Translations under genes and position numbers: made by a program
DNA from: Haliea sp. E1-2-M8
GTDB taxonomy: Bacteria; Pseudomonadota; Gammaproteobacteria; Pseudomonadales; Halieaceae
Reading direction: 5' to 3'
DNA: 64,000 nucleotides
Assembly: GCF_030649675.1 (NCBI RefSeq)
Contig: NZ_JAUTDR010000006.1
Coordinates: forward strand, 62,001 to 126,000
In this document: in pieces, positions 18,340 to 28,828 of the stretch
How positions within the stretch are numbered: the stretch's first letter is position 1
Layout: every line of letters starts with the position of its first letter
Notes under the pieces: generated by a model
What the model was told of the DNA's origin: nothing
Databases searched by the model: none
The model's input: the letters and a program-made list of their open reading frames with translations, nothing else

Positions 18340-19710
18340 ATGGCGACAGTGACACAGGATCTGATAGCGAGCAGCGGCGAGGAGGTCATCTTTGGCCTCG
18401 GCGCCACCGGCTTGTCCTGTGCCCGCTTTTTGCACCGCGAGGGGCGCCGCTTCACCGTGATTGACACCCGCAGCGCGCCGCCGGAGCTGGCCACGCTGCA
18501 GCGGGAGATGCCCGATGTGCCGGTATTTGCCGGCGCAATCCCCGATGCGATCGTTACCCGGGGCGGCGAATGGGTGGTGAGCCCCGGTATTGCGCTGGAA
18601 GATCCAGTGGTGGTGCGGGCGCTGGACGCCGGGGCCGAGGTGGTGGGCGACATCGACCTGTTCATGCGCGCAGCCCGGGCGCCGGTGGTAGGCATTACCG
18701 GTTCCAACGCCAAGTCCACCGTGACTGCACTGCTGGGCGAGATGGCCCGGGAGGCGGGGCTGGATGTGGGCGTCGGCGGCAACCTCGGCACTCCGGCGCT
18801 GGATCTGCTGGCGCAGGAACGGGAGCTGTATGTACTCGAGCTGTCGAGCTTCCAACTCGAGCGCGCCGGCGACCTGGGTCTGGCCGTGGCGACGGTGCTC
18901 AATGTCAGTGCCGACCACCTCGACCGCCACGGCACCCTGCCGCGCTATCACCAGGCGAAGCATCGTATCTTTCGCGGCTGCCGCAAGGCTGTGGTCAACC
19001 GCGACGACCCGCTGACCCTGCCGCTGCTGGCGGCGGATGTGCCGGTGATCAGCTGGCGCCTGCGCGATCCCGAACTGGGCGGTTTTGGTCTGCGTGTGCT
19101 CGACGGTAATGAGACGCTCTGCTTCGGCTTCGACCCGCTGTTGCCGGTGACGGAGCTGGGTATCAAGGGCCGCCACAACGTCGCCAATGCGCTGGCGGCG
19201 TTTGCCCTGGGGCATGCCGCGAGGCTGTCGCTGGACGCCATGGTGGCTGCCGCGCGGCGTTTTTCGGGGCTGCCGCACCGCTGCCAACTGGTCACCGAAG
19301 CCGGCGGCATACGCTTCGTGAATGACTCCAAGGGCACCAACGTGGGGGCGACAGTCGCCGCCCTCGAGGGGCTGGCCAGCCATCGCAACGTGGTGCTGAT
19401 CGCCGGCGGCGTCGGCAAGGGCCAGGATTTCCGCCAGCTACGTACTGCGCTGCAGGCTCACTGCAAGGCGCTGGTGTTGCTTGGCGAGGCCGCGGCCGCG
19501 ATAGAGGACAGCGTGGCCGATGTGGTGTCCCTGCAGCACGCTACTGACATGGCGGACGCGGTGGCCCGTGCCGCGGCGCTGGCGAATCACGGTGATGTGG
19601 TGCTGCTGTCCCCGGCCTGCGCCAGCTTCGACATGTTCAGCGGTTACCCCGCCCGCGGTGACGCCTTTGTCAGTGCGGTCGAATCCCGGGTTCGGGAGGA
19701 CAGCGTATGA
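18340..19710 (+). CDS. murD: UDP-MurNAc-L-alanine--D-glutamate ligase
   Basis: A 456-residue Mur ligase: N-terminal Rossmann-like FGLGATGLSCARFL, ATP loop GITGSNAKSTVTALL (Ala where many MurD proteins have Gly), VLELSSFQLE, NVSADHLDRHG, FVNDSKGTNVGAT and the C-terminal VLLSPACASFDMFSGYPARGD. It adds D-glutamate to UDP-MurNAc-L-Ala. It follows mraY by 12 nt and overlaps ftsW by 4 nt. Confidence 0.96.
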   Translation: MATVTQDLIASSGEEVIFGLGATGLSCARFLHREGRRFTVIDTRSAPPELATLQREMPDVPVFAGAIPDAIVTRGGEWVVSPGIALEDPVVVRALDAGAEVVGDIDLFMRAARAPVVGITGSNAKSTVTALLGEMAREAGLDVGVGGNLGTPALDLLAQERELYVLELSSFQLERAGDLGLAVATVLNVSADHLDRHGTLPRYHQAKHRIFRGCRKAVVNRDDPLTLPLLAADVPVISWRLRDPELGGFGLRVLDGNETLCFGFDPLLPVTELGIKGRHNVANALAAFALGHAARLSLDAMVAAARRFSGLPHRCQLVTEAGGIRFVNDSKGTNVGATVAALEGLASHRNVVLIAGGVGKGQDFRQLRTALQAHCKALVLLGEAAAAIEDSVADVVSLQHATDMADAVARAAALANHGDVVLLSPACASFDMFSGYPARGDAFVSAVESRVREDSV

Positions 19711-20864
19711 ACCAGCTGGCAGGCAATCGTTTTGGGGTCGATCCCGCGCTGTTTCTGCTGGGTCTGGCGCTGCTGCTGGTCGGTCTGGTGGCGATCAGCT
19801 CGGCGTCGATTGAATATGCCGACTGGCACTATCGGGACGCCTGGCACCACACCCGGCGGCATCTCATGTACGTTGCGATATCGGTCAGCGCGGCGGTGGT
19901 GGTATATCGCCTGCCACCGGCATTCTGGCTGGCCAGCGGCTGGATGTGGCTGCTGGCGGGGCTGGCGGCGCTGGTCCTGGTGCTGCTGCCCGGGATTGGC
20001 AAGGAAGTGAACGGCGCCCAGCGCTGGCTGCCGCTGGGGCCGTTCACCCTGCAACCGTCGGAGTTTGCGAAATTCACCGTGGTGATTTATCTGGCCGGCT
20101 ACCTGGTGCGGCAGGCGCAGGAAGTGCGCAATGAGCTGACCGGCTTCCTCAAGCCCATGGGGGTACTGGGCCTGGTAACGGTGTTGCTGATGGCGGAGCC
20201 CGATTTTGGCGCCACGGTGATTGTGGTGGCCACCGCCTTCGGCATGATGTTCCTGGCCGGGGTCAAACTGAGCCATTTCCTCTCTTTGCTGGGACTGAGC
20301 GTGGTCGGCCTGGTGGGCCTGATCTTTGCCGCGCCCTACCGGGTGCAGCGCCTGACCGCCTATACCGATCCCTGGGCCGACCCCTACGGCAGCGGCTTCC
20401 AGCTGATTCAGTCATTGATCGCCTTCGGTCGCGGCGAGTGGCTGGGCGTGGGCCTGGGCAACAGTGTGCAGAAGCTGTTCTACCTGCCGGAAGCCCACAC
20501 CGATTTCGTGTTCTCCATCTGGGCCGAGGAAACCGGCTTTGTCGGCGCCCTGCTGGTGATCGGTTTGTTCACTGCGTTGATCGCCCGCATCCTCTGGGTG
20601 GCGCGGCGGGCCCAGGAGGTGGCGGAGGATTTCGGCGCCTATCTCTGTTACGGCGTGGCGCTGGTCTTCTCCGGCCAGGCCTTTGTCAACATGGGAGTCA
20701 GCTCCGGGCTGCTGCCCACCAAGGGTCTGACCCTGCCATTCGTCAGCTATGGCGGCACCAGCCTGATCGTCTGCTGTTGCATGCTGGCCCTGGTGCTGCG
20801 CGTGGAGCGTGAACTGCCGGCGGTTGCGCTGCGCAAGCCGCGTGCAGCGAGAGGTGGCGCATGA
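19707..20864 (+). CDS. ftsW: Septal peptidoglycan glycosyltransferase FtsW (SEDS)
   Basis: A 385-residue SEDS protein with about ten membrane helices. Family motifs are KEVNGAQRWLPLGPFTLQPSEFAKF, MAEPDFGATVIVVATAFGMMFLAG (containing the catalytic-type Asp), AHTDFVFSIWAEETGF and GLTLPFVSYGGTSLI near the C-terminus. FtsW polymerises lipid II at the septum with FtsI. The context between murD and murG is the standard one, and FtsI is encoded upstream in the same cluster. It overlaps murG by 4 nt. Confidence 0.97.
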   Translation: MNQLAGNRFGVDPALFLLGLALLLVGLVAISSASIEYADWHYRDAWHHTRRHLMYVAISVSAAVVVYRLPPAFWLASGWMWLLAGLAALVLVLLPGIGKEVNGAQRWLPLGPFTLQPSEFAKFTVVIYLAGYLVRQAQEVRNELTGFLKPMGVLGLVTVLLMAEPDFGATVIVVATAFGMMFLAGVKLSHFLSLLGLSVVGLVGLIFAAPYRVQRLTAYTDPWADPYGSGFQLIQSLIAFGRGEWLGVGLGNSVQKLFYLPEAHTDFVFSIWAEETGFVGALLVIGLFTALIARILWVARRAQEVAEDFGAYLCYGVALVFSGQAFVNMGVSSGLLPTKGLTLPFVSYGGTSLIVCCCMLALVLRVERELPAVALRKPRAARGGA

Positions 20865-21964
20865 GTGCCGCAGCGCCTCTGGTGTTGATCATGGCGGGTG
20901 GTACCGGCGGGCATGTCTACCCGGCGCTGGCGGTGGCGGAAGAGTTGCGCCAGCGCGGTTACCGGATTGCCTGGGTCGGCACGGCGCGCGGCCTCGAGGC
21001 GCGGGTGGTGCCCGCCGCCGGTTTCGAGCTGCACACGCTTGCGGTGCGCGGCGTGCGCGGCAAGAATCTGTTGCAGACGGCGCTGGGCCTGTGGCTGCTG
21101 CTGTGGTCGTCGCTGCTCGCTCTGCGCCTGGTGTGGCGTTTGTCCCCGGCCTGCGTGGTGGGCATGGGCGGCTATGTTGCCGGCCCCGCCGGGCTGGCAG
21201 CCTGGATACTGCGCAAGCCCCTGCTGATTCACGAACAGAATGCCGTCGCCGGCACCACCAACCGCCTGCTGGCGCCACTGGCACGCGCGGTGGTGTGCGG
21301 GTTTCCCGGAGCCTTCCGCGACGACCGGCCGCTGCAGGTGCTGGGTAATCCAGTGCGGCAGACGCTGCTGGACGCCGCCCTTGAGCAACAGTGGGATTAT
21401 TACGGCCAGCGGCCCCTGCAGGTGCTGGTGCTGGGCGGCAGCCTCGGTGCCCAGGCGATTAACCAGCTACTGCCGGAGGCCCTGCGCCAGTTGCGCAAGC
21501 GGGTGGGCGAGGGCGCGGTCAGTGTCTGGCACCAGTCCGGCGTGGCCCATCTCGACAGCCTGCGGCAGGAGTACGGGCCCATGCTTGAGCAGGACGTGCG
21601 GGTGAGCGCCTATATCGAGGACATGGCGGCTGCCTACGGCTGGGCCGACATCGTGGTCTGCCGCGCCGGGGCGCTGACGGTATCGGAGCTGGCGATCATG
21701 GGCCGCCCATCGCTGCTGATTCCGCTGCCCAATGCCATCGATGACCACCAGACCGGCAACGCCCGCGCCCTCTCTGATCGCGGCGCTGCCCTGCTGTTGC
21801 GCCAGGCCGACCTGCAGGCGAAGGATCTCGCCTCCACCCTGGGGAGTTATATCGCGACCCCGAAGCGGCTGGCGGCAATGGCGCATGCCGCCTCTGCGGC
21901 GGCCCTGCCCAAGGCCGCCGTGCAAGTTGCGGACCTGTGCGAGGAGCTGATGCGTCATGACTGA
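20861..21964 (+). CDS. murG: Lipid II synthase MurG (UDP-GlcNAc transferase)
   Basis: A 367-residue GT-B glycosyltransferase: [20 protein letters not shown] at the N-terminus, [46 protein letters not shown], and the UDP-GlcNAc-binding region [32 protein letters not shown]. It converts lipid I to lipid II on the inner face of the membrane. The C-terminus overlaps murC by 8 nt. Confidence 0.97.
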   Translation: MSAAAPLVLIMAGGTGGHVYPALAVAEELRQRGYRIAWVGTARGLEARVVPAAGFELHTLAVRGVRGKNLLQTALGLWLLLWSSLLALRLVWRLSPACVVGMGGYVAGPAGLAAWILRKPLLIHEQNAVAGTTNRLLAPLARAVVCGFPGAFRDDRPLQVLGNPVRQTLLDAALEQQWDYYGQRPLQVLVLGGSLGAQAINQLLPEALRQLRKRVGEGAVSVWHQSGVAHLDSLRQEYGPMLEQDVRVSAYIEDMAAAYGWADIVVCRAGALTVSELAIMGRPSLLIPLPNAIDDHQTGNARALSDRGAALLLRQADLQAKDLASTLGSYIATPKRLAAMAHAASAAALPKAAVQVADLCEELMRHD

Positions 21965-23393
21965 GAAAAGCCTTTACACAGTGCCGGAAATGCGCCGCAT
22001 TCGTCGCATCCACATGATCGGCGTCGGCGGTACCGGCATGAGCGGCATCGCCGAGGTGCTGGTCAACCTGGGCTACCAGGTGTCCGGGTCCGACCTGCGC
22101 GCGAGTTCGGTTACCGAGCGTCTGCAGCAGAGGGGAATACGCGTGTTTATCGGCCACTCCGCAGACAACCTCGAGGCCGCCGACGTGGTGGTAAGCTCCA
22201 GCGCGGTGCGCGCGGACAACCCGGAAGTGGTGGCCGCCAGGGCGCTCAGGATTCCGGTGGTGCCCCGGGCCGAGATGCTGGCCGAGTTGATGCGCTACCG
22301 TCACGGCATCGCGGTGGCCGGCACCCACGGCAAGACCACCACCACCAGCCTGATTGCCGCGGTGTTCGCCGAGGCCGGGCTGGACCCGACCTTTGTCATT
22401 GGCGGCCTGGTCAACTCCGCCGGCAGCAACGCCCAGCTCGGCGCCAGCCGATTCCTGGTGGCAGAGGCCGACGAGAGCGACGCGTCTTTTCTGCACCTGC
22501 AGCCGATGGTCACGGTGGTGACCAATATCGAAGCGGACCACATGGAAACCTATGGCGGTGACTTTGCCACCCTGCGCGGCACCTTCCTCGAGTTCCTGCA
22601 CAACCTGCCCTTCTACGGCCTGGCCGTACTCTGCGTGGACGACCTGGTGGTCGCCGGTCTGGTGCCCGACCTGTCACGGCAGTTCCTGACCTACGGCTTC
22701 AGCAACGAGGCCGACTATCGGGTCACCAACGTCCGCAAGCAGGGACTGACCACCGCGTTCACGGTACAGCGTCCCGGTGGCAAGGCGCCGCTGGAAGTGC
22801 AGTTGAATATGCCCGGTGAGCACAATGTCCTCAATGCCACCGCCGCGGTGGCGGTGGCCTGTGACGAGGGCCTGGACGACGCCGCGATCCAGCGCGGCCT
22901 GGCGCGTTTTGCCGGGGTCGGGCGCCGCTTCAGTGTGCTCGGCGAGCTGGCCTTTGCCGGCGGCAGCGCACTGCTGGTGGACGACTACGGGCACCATCCC
23001 ACCGAGGTGCGGGCAACGCTGGAGTCCGCGCGCCAGGCCTGGCCGGAGCGGCGGGTGGTCATGGTCTACCAGCCGCACCGCTATTCCCGCACCCGCGACC
23101 TGTACGAAGACTTTGTGGCGGTGCTGTCGCGCTGCGATGTGCTGCTGCTGCTGGACGTCTACCCCGCCGGTGAAGAACCGATTCCCGGTGCTGACAGCCG
23201 CAGCCTGACCCGCAGTATTCGCCAGCGCGGGCAAATCGAGCCGGTTTTCGTCGACAGCATCGATGAAGTGGCAACGGTCCTGCGCGGTATTCTGCGCGAT
23301 GGCGACGTGGTGATCACCCAGGGTGCGGGCACTATCGGCCGCCTGGCGGCGGATCTGCAGGCGCTGGGCAATCTCGGGGAGAGCACCCTATGA
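21957..23393 (+). CDS. murC: UDP-N-acetylmuramate--L-alanine ligase
   Basis: A 478-residue Mur ligase: [17 protein letters not shown] for UDP binding, [17 protein letters not shown] for [48 protein letters not shown] and [16 protein letters not shown]. It catalyses the first amino-acid addition to UDP-MurNAc. It overlaps murG by 8 nt and ddl by 4 nt. murB is not in this window. Confidence 0.97.
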   Translation: MTEKSLYTVPEMRRIRRIHMIGVGGTGMSGIAEVLVNLGYQVSGSDLRASSVTERLQQRGIRVFIGHSADNLEAADVVVSSSAVRADNPEVVAARALRIPVVPRAEMLAELMRYRHGIAVAGTHGKTTTTSLIAAVFAEAGLDPTFVIGGLVNSAGSNAQLGASRFLVAEADESDASFLHLQPMVTVVTNIEADHMETYGGDFATLRGTFLEFLHNLPFYGLAVLCVDDLVVAGLVPDLSRQFLTYGFSNEADYRVTNVRKQGLTTAFTVQRPGGKAPLEVQLNMPGEHNVLNATAAVAVACDEGLDDAAIQRGLARFAGVGRRFSVLGELAFAGGSALLVDDYGHHPTEVRATLESARQAWPERRVVMVYQPHRYSRTRDLYEDFVAVLSRCDVLLLLDVYPAGEEPIPGADSRSLTRSIRQRGQIEPVFVDSIDEVATVLRGILRDGDVVITQGAGTIGRLAADLQALGNLGESTL

Positions 23394-24322
23394 GCTGGGA
23401 ACAGGCCACAGCAGGCACGGTGGCGGTATTGCTGGGTGGGCGTTCGGCGGAGCGGGAGATTTCCCTGCAGACCGGTGCGACCATCGTCGCTGCCCTGGCC
23501 AGCCTCGGCTGCAACGTGCGGGAAGTGGACCCTGCGGTGGACGGCTGGGTGGCGCAGCTCGAGGGCGTCAGCTTCGCGTTCAATGCCCTGCACGGTCCCG
23601 GTGGCGAGGACGGCGTGATTCAGGGCGCGCTGGAGATCTTGCGCGTGCCCTACTCGGGCTCCGGCGTGCTCGGCTCGGCACTGGCCATGGACAAGCAGCG
23701 CAGCAAACAGCTGTGGCAAGGCGTCGGCGTCGCCACCGGCGGCTTCGTTACCCTCAAGGCGGACACTGACTGGGAGGCGGTAATTGCGCGCTTCGGCAAG
23801 GTGTTCGTCAAGCCGGCCTGCGAAGGTTCCAGCGTCGGCATGGCGCCCGCGGCAACACCCGCCGCGCTCGCCGCCGCGTATCGCAACGCTGCCGTCTTCG
23901 GCAACACGGTGCTGGCGGAGCAGTTCATCAACGGGCCTGAATACACCGTCGCCGTGCTCGGGGAGGAAACCCTGCCTTCCATTCGCATGGAGACCGATCG
24001 CGAATTCTACGACTACGAGGCCAAGTATCTGGCCAACGACACCCGCTACCACTGCCCCAGCGGCCTGAACACCGCCGACGAAGCGGAGGCCGGGGCGCTG
24101 GCGCTGGCGGCATTCCGCAGCCTGGGCTGCTCGGTCTGGGGTCGCGCCGACCTGATGCGGGACGCGGACGGCCGCTTTTACGTACTGGAGGTAAACACCA
24201 TTCCGGGCATGACCTCACACAGCCTGGTGCCGATGGCGGCGCGGGCAGTGGGCATGTCCATGCCGTCGCTGGTGCGGCGCATCGTTGAACTGAGCTGGGA
24301 GGGCCGTCGACAACATGGCTGA
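23390..24322 (+). CDS. ddl: D-alanine--D-alanine ligase
   Basis: A 310-residue ATP-grasp ligase: [68 protein letters not shown] (ATP loop), [13 protein letters not shown], and [20 protein letters not shown] with the metal ligands. It belongs to the shorter DdlB-type proteins found in dcw clusters. The product dipeptide is the substrate of MurF. It overlaps murC and ftsQ. Confidence 0.97.
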   Translation: MSWEQATAGTVAVLLGGRSAEREISLQTGATIVAALASLGCNVREVDPAVDGWVAQLEGVSFAFNALHGPGGEDGVIQGALEILRVPYSGSGVLGSALAMDKQRSKQLWQGVGVATGGFVTLKADTDWEAVIARFGKVFVKPACEGSSVGMAPAATPAALAAAYRNAAVFGNTVLAEQFINGPEYTVAVLGEETLPSIRMETDREFYDYEAKYLANDTRYHCPSGLNTADEAEAGALALAAFRSLGCSVWGRADLMRDADGRFYVLEVNTIPGMTSHSLVPMAARAVGMSMPSLVRRIVELSWEGRRQHG

Positions 24323-25193
24323 ACCGCGCACATCCGCCAACCCCCGCGCCGCGGGCAAGGTCCGTCGACGCAGTGCCGCCGGCGCGACCCGGCGGCGGCC
24401 GGCGCCGGCACCGCGCAGCGGCGTCCGGGCGCGGCTGGGCCTGCGCCTGCTGGACGGCTGGGTCAACCGGATGCTGATCCTGGTGGCGGTCGGTGTTGTG
24501 GGCGTCGCCGGGCTGCAGGCCTGGATTGCGTTGCAGGAAATTCCGGTGGAGCGCATCAGCGTGACCGGCACCCTGCACCGGACCCAGACCGAGGCGGTAC
24601 AAGAGATGGTGCAGCCGGCCCTGGTCGGGGGGTTCCTCAGCGCCGACCTGGACCAGGTGCAGGCGCAGCTACAGGCGCTGCCCTGGATCTATCGGGTATC
24701 CGTGCGCCGGCGCTGGCCCAACGCACTGGAAATCAACGTCCAGGAGCAACTGCCCATCGCGCGCTGGGGCGAGGGGGGGTACCTGAATCACGAGGGCGAG
24801 ATCTTCCACTCCGACGGCATTCAGAGTGAGGAAGCCCTGCCCCGGCTGGAGGGGCCGCCGGGTTCGACCCGGCAGTTGATCGTCAGCTACCAGCAACTGG
24901 GTGAGCTGTTGCAGCCGCTGTCGCTGGACCTGAGAGAGCTGTCCCTGGACGACCGCGGCCACCTCCGGGCGGTGCTGGCGGGGGGCATGGAGCTGGTGCT
25001 GGGCAATACCGAATTTGGCGAACGGCTGCAGCGCTTTGCCACCGTCTACCGCAGTGAGCTGGCCGAGCGTGCCGGCGATGTGAAACGGGTGGACCTGCGC
25101 TACGAAAGCGGTCTCGCGGTAGCGTTCCGCGAGCCGGAACTGCCCGCCGGGGAAGTGCCCGGCGCTCAGGTGGCGGGTATCGTCAATGACTGA
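24315..25193 (+). CDS. ftsQ: Cell division protein FtsQ
   Basis: A 292-residue bitopic protein: a long Arg/Ala/Pro-rich cytoplasmic tail (about 55 residues), one membrane helix at about 55-75 (MLILVAVGVVGVAGLQAWI), a POTRA domain beginning IPVERISVTGTLHRTQ and containing LPWIYRVSVRRRWPNALEINVQEQLPIARW, then the beta domain where FtsB binds. It scaffolds the FtsQLB complex. It overlaps ddl by 8 nt and precedes ftsA by 23 nt. Confidence 0.95.
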   Translation: MAEPRTSANPRAAGKVRRRSAAGATRRRPAPAPRSGVRARLGLRLLDGWVNRMLILVAVGVVGVAGLQAWIALQEIPVERISVTGTLHRTQTEAVQEMVQPALVGGFLSADLDQVQAQLQALPWIYRVSVRRRWPNALEINVQEQLPIARWGEGGYLNHEGEIFHSDGIQSEEALPRLEGPPGSTRQLIVSYQQLGELLQPLSLDLRELSLDDRGHLRAVLAGGMELVLGNTEFGERLQRFATVYRSELAERAGDVKRVDLRYESGLAVAFREPELPAGEVPGAQVAGIVND

Positions 25194-25216
25194 TTCAGTG
25201 GGGGAGTGAGACTGCC

Positions 25217-26455
25217 ATGGGCAGCGGACAGGAAAAACGGATGATCGTAGGGCTGGATATCGGCACCTCCAAGGTGGTCGCCCTGGTGGGCGAATTCAAT
25301 CCGGAAGGTGGCATCGAGATCGTCGGTATTGGCTCCCATCCCTCAAAGGGGATGAAGAAGGGCGTGATCATCAATATCGAGTCCACGGTGCAGTCGATCC
25401 AGCGCGCGGTCGAGGAGGCCGAGCTGATGGCGGGATGCCAGATTCACTCGGTCTATGTCGGCATCGCCGGCAGCCACATCCGCAGCCTGAATTCCCACGG
25501 CATCGTCGCCATCCGCGATCGCGAGGTGCAGGCGGCGGATCTGGAGCGGGTGATTGACGCCGCCCAGGCGGTGGCGATTCCGGCAGACCAGAAGATCCTG
25601 CACATCCTGCCGCAGGAGTATGTGATCGATAACCAGGAGGGCATCAAGGAGCCCCTGGGCATGTCCGGCGTGCGCCTGGAAGCCAAGGTGCACCTGGTGA
25701 CCTGCGCGGTGAACGCGGCGCAGAACATCGAGAAGTGCATCCGCCGCTGTGGCCTGGATGTGGAGGAGATCATTCTCGAGCAGCTGGCCTCCAGCTACTC
25801 GGTGCTGACCGAAGACGAGCGTGAACTGGGAGTCTGCCTGGTCGACATCGGCGGCGGCACCACGGATATCGCCATCTTCACCGAAGGCTCCATCCGCTAC
25901 ACCGGGGTGATTCCGATTGCCGGCGACCAGGTGACCAACGATATCGCCATGGCCCTGCGCACACCCACCCAGCATGCGGAAGAAATCAAGATCAAGTACG
26001 CCTGCGCGCTGACCCAGCTGGCCGGCCCGGACGAAACCATCAAGGTGCCGAGCGTTGGCGACCGGCCGCCGCGGGACCTGTCCCGGCAGTCTCTCGCAGA
26101 GGTTGTCGAGCCGCGCTACGACGAGCTGTTCACGCTGATCCAGGCCGAACTGCGCCGCAGCGGCTACGAGGAGATGATCCCGGCTGGCGTGGTGCTCACC
26201 GGAGGCACGGCCAAGATGGAGGGAGTGATGGAGTTGGCCGAAGAGATATTCCACATGCCGGTGCGGGTGGGTTACCCGCAGTCGGTGAAGGGCCTGAACG
26301 ACATTGTGCGCAACCCGATCTACGCCACCGGCGTGGGGTTGCTGCAGTACGGGCAGAAGAACAGCAGTGAGCGCGCGGGCAGCGCCGGTCGGAGCATTAT
26401 TCCCGGCGAGGGCATGATCGCGCGCTTCAAGGGCTGGTTACAGAGCAATTTTTAG
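25217..26455 (+). CDS. ftsA: Cell division protein FtsA (actin-like)
   Basis: A 412-residue actin-fold ATPase: MIVGLDIGTSKVVALVGE (phosphate 1), VYVGIAGSHIRSLNSHG, VDIGGGTTDIAIFTEGSI (phosphate 2), VVLTGGTAKMEGVMELAEEIF (adenosine), and a C-terminal amphipathic membrane-targeting helix GMIARFKGWLQSNF. It tethers FtsZ filaments to the membrane and signals to FtsN/FtsWI. The start could also be the ATG at 25241, because the family usually begins near this MIVGLDIGT. Confidence 0.97.
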   Translation: MGSGQEKRMIVGLDIGTSKVVALVGEFNPEGGIEIVGIGSHPSKGMKKGVIINIESTVQSIQRAVEEAELMAGCQIHSVYVGIAGSHIRSLNSHGIVAIRDREVQAADLERVIDAAQAVAIPADQKILHILPQEYVIDNQEGIKEPLGMSGVRLEAKVHLVTCAVNAAQNIEKCIRRCGLDVEEIILEQLASSYSVLTEDERELGVCLVDIGGGTTDIAIFTEGSIRYTGVIPIAGDQVTNDIAMALRTPTQHAEEIKIKYACALTQLAGPDETIKVPSVGDRPPRDLSRQSLAEVVEPRYDELFTLIQAELRRSGYEEMIPAGVVLTGGTAKMEGVMELAEEIFHMPVRVGYPQSVKGLNDIVRNPIYATGVGLLQYGQKNSSERAGSAGRSIIPGEGMIARFKGWLQSNF

Positions 26456-26514
26456 CAGTCAGGTGGTAAACCGTCGCGCTTCGGCGCGGCACCATAGGAA
26501 AGGGGAGAAACGCC

Positions 26515-27678
26515 ATGTTTGAACTTATCGACAACGTACCACAGAACGCGGTTATCAAAGTCATCGGAGTCGGTGGTGGCGGTGGCAACGCAGTGAAGCA
26601 CATGATCGAGAATTCGGTCGAGGGTGTGGACTTCATTTGCGCCAACACCGACGCCCAGGCGCTGTCGGATATCCGTTCCAAGACCGTCCTGCAACTGGGC
26701 GGTGCCATTACCAAGGGCCTCGGCGCCGGCGCCAACCCGGATATCGGCCGGGCGGCGGCACTGGAGGACAGGGACCGGATCGCCGAAGCCCTGCGCGGTG
26801 CCGACATGGTCTTCATCACCGCGGGCATGGGCGGCGGTACCGGCACCGGTGGTGCCCCGATCGTGGCGGAAGTGGCCCGCGAAATGGGCATTCTGACGGT
26901 GGCGGTGGTCACACGCCCGTTCCCGTTCGAAGGTAAAAAACGCCTCTCGATCGCCGAGGCCGGGGTGCGCGAACTGCAGCAACACGTGGACTCGCTGATC
27001 ACCATTCCCAACGAAAAATTGCTGGAGGTTCTCGGAAAAAGTACCAGTTTATTGGATGCCTTCAAAGAAGCGAATGATGTATTGTTGGGCGCAGTTCAGG
27101 GTATTGCCGACCTGATTATCCGCCCCGGCATGATCAACGTGGATTTTGCCGACGTGCGCACGGTGATGTCGGAAATGGGCATGGCCATGATGGGTACCGG
27201 CAGCGCCCGCGGCGAGAATCGCGCCCGGGAAGCGGCAGAACGTGCCATAAACAGCCCGCTGCTGGACGATATCGATCTGCGCGGCGCCCGCGGCATCCTG
27301 GTGAACATCACCGCCGGGCTGGATCTGTCACTGGGCGAATTCTCTGAAGTTGGCGACACCATTGAGGAATTTGCCTCGGACGACGCCACCGTAGTGGTGG
27401 GCACCGTGATCGATCCGAACATGACGGATGAGATCAAGGTTACCGTGGTTGCCACGGGTCTCGGCGGCGAGGTGGTGAGAGCAGCTACGCTGCAGGTGGT
27501 GGAAGCCGCGCCCCGTCCGGTCGAGGCAACAGTGGGCGAGCCGGATTACCGGGAGCTGGATCTCCCCACCAGCCAGCGCCGCGCGCGGGCTGCGAGTGGC
27601 GGTCAGGCTGGTGCCGCGGCTGGCGCTGGTAGCGATTATTTTGACATTCCCGCATTTTTGCGGCGACAGGCGGACTAG
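26515..27678 (+). CDS. ftsZ: Cell division GTPase FtsZ
   Basis: A 387-residue tubulin homologue: [17 protein letters not shown], the tubulin signature [21 protein letters not shown], the T7 synergy loop [15 protein letters not shown], a variable linker rich in Ala/Arg/Pro, and the conserved C-terminal peptide [14 protein letters not shown] that binds FtsA and ZipA. It assembles the Z ring. It lies 59 nt after ftsA, with an AAGGGGAG ribosome-binding site near 26499. Confidence 0.98.
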   Translation: MFELIDNVPQNAVIKVIGVGGGGGNAVKHMIENSVEGVDFICANTDAQALSDIRSKTVLQLGGAITKGLGAGANPDIGRAAALEDRDRIAEALRGADMVFITAGMGGGTGTGGAPIVAEVAREMGILTVAVVTRPFPFEGKKRLSIAEAGVRELQQHVDSLITIPNEKLLEVLGKSTSLLDAFKEANDVLLGAVQGIADLIIRPGMINVDFADVRTVMSEMGMAMMGTGSARGENRAREAAERAINSPLLDDIDLRGARGILVNITAGLDLSLGEFSEVGDTIEEFASDDATVVVGTVIDPNMTDEIKVTVVATGLGGEVVRAATLQVVEAAPRPVEATVGEPDYRELDLPTSQRRARAASGGQAGAAAGAGSDYFDIPAFLRRQAD

Positions 27679-27746
27679 CAGGGCCCTTCCGGCATCTTGA
27701 TCGGGCGCCCTGCGAACCGCAGAGCACCGAAGATGGGTGAAGGACT

Positions 27747-28658
27747 ATGATTCGACAGCGTACATTGCGCAATGCCATCAAGGCGACGGGCGTGGGTCTG
27801 CACACCGGTGAGAAAGTGTATCTCACCCTGTGCCCGGCTCCGATCAACGCCGGGATTGTGTTTCGGCGCGTGGATCTGGACCCGGTGGTCGAGATTCCGG
27901 CGCGGGCCGAGAACGTGCGGGACACCACCCTGTCGACGACCCTGATCGCCAACGGCGAAAAGGTGTCGACGGTGGAGCACCTGCTGTCCGCCATGGCGGG
28001 CCTCGGGATCGACAACGCGTTTATCGATGTCAGTGCGTCGGAAGTGCCGATCATGGACGGCAGTGCGGGCCCTTTCGTGTTCCTGATCCAGTCCGCTGGT
28101 ATCGAGGAGCAGAACGCGGCGAAAAAGTTTATCCGCATCAAGCGTCCGGTCACGGTGGAAGACGGGGACAAGACGGCCAGCTTTCTCCCCTTTGATGGCT
28201 TCAAGGTCTCGTTTTCCATCGATTTCGACCATCCGGTGTTTCGCGAGCGCTCACCCCACGCCGAAATCGACTTTTCCAGCACTTCTTTTGTCAAGGAGGT
28301 AAGCCGCGCCCGCACCTTTGGTTTCATGCACGAAATCGAATACCTGCGCTCCCAGGGTCTCGCCCGGGGTGGCAGCGTAGACAACGCCATCGTCGTCGAC
28401 GAATACCGCATCCTCAACCAGGATGGCCTCCGCTACGACGACGAGTTCGTCAAGCACAAGATCCTCGATGCCATCGGCGACCTGTACCTGCTCGGTTACG
28501 GCGTAATCGGCGAGTACCGGGCGCACAAGTCCGGCCACGCCCTCAACAACGCCTCCCTGCGGGCGCTGATCGCCCAGCCCGACGCCTGGGAAATGGTCAC
28601 CTTCGACGACGAGGCCACCGCGCCGATCTCCTACTCCCTGAGCCCGGTCGCGGCCTGA
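27747..28658 (+). CDS. lpxC: UDP-3-O-acyl-N-acetylglucosamine deacetylase LpxC
   Basis: A 303-residue zinc enzyme: [21 protein letters not shown], the first zinc histidine in [56 protein letters not shown], the further ligands in [17 protein letters not shown] (H and D), and the catalytic histidine in [13 protein letters not shown]. It performs the committed step of lipid A synthesis. It follows ftsZ by 68 nt, the conserved end of the dcw region in gammaproteobacteria. In E. coli LpxC is degraded by FtsH through its C-terminus. Confidence 0.98.
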   Translation: MIRQRTLRNAIKATGVGLHTGEKVYLTLCPAPINAGIVFRRVDLDPVVEIPARAENVRDTTLSTTLIANGEKVSTVEHLLSAMAGLGIDNAFIDVSASEVPIMDGSAGPFVFLIQSAGIEEQNAAKKFIRIKRPVTVEDGDKTASFLPFDGFKVSFSIDFDHPVFRERSPHAEIDFSSTSFVKEVSRARTFGFMHEIEYLRSQGLARGGSVDNAIVVDEYRILNQDGLRYDDEFVKHKILDAIGDLYLLGYGVIGEYRAHKSGHALNNASLRALIAQPDAWEMVTFDDEATAPISYSLSPVAA

Positions 28659-28670
28659 CCTCCCTCCCTC

Positions 28671-28717
28671 GTGGCAGCCCGCTCTGCGGGCGATCGCCCA
28701 CAGAGTGGGCTCCCACA
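28671..28717. repeat. REPIN-like paired palindrome, site A
   Basis: Two inverted hairpin arms, GCCCGC-TCT-GCGGGC then GCCCAC-AGA-GTGGGC, flanked by GTGGCA and TCCCAC ends, 12 nt after the lpxC stop. It is the same family as the arrays at 34203, 46524, 50141 and 52058. The rest of 28718-28828 holds no gene. Confidence 0.8.
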
Positions 28718-28828
28718 CTACCCGGACCCTTTGCCGGAGCCCGCCCTGGTGGGAGCCCATAATCGTTGGTGGTAATATTCCCGTAACTATGGCACACTCC
28801 CGCGTCAGTTCGTTGCAGCCGGTTGCAA

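Noticed and set aside
17212-19383. 723-codon open frame opposite mraY and murD
   Set aside because: Spans two conserved genes antisense and their junction; composition is typical of a reverse-complement artefact.
27679-27746. Terminator between ftsZ and lpxC
   Set aside because: GCAGGGC and GCCCTGC can pair around a long loop, but there is no T-run, and read-through into lpxC would be expected.
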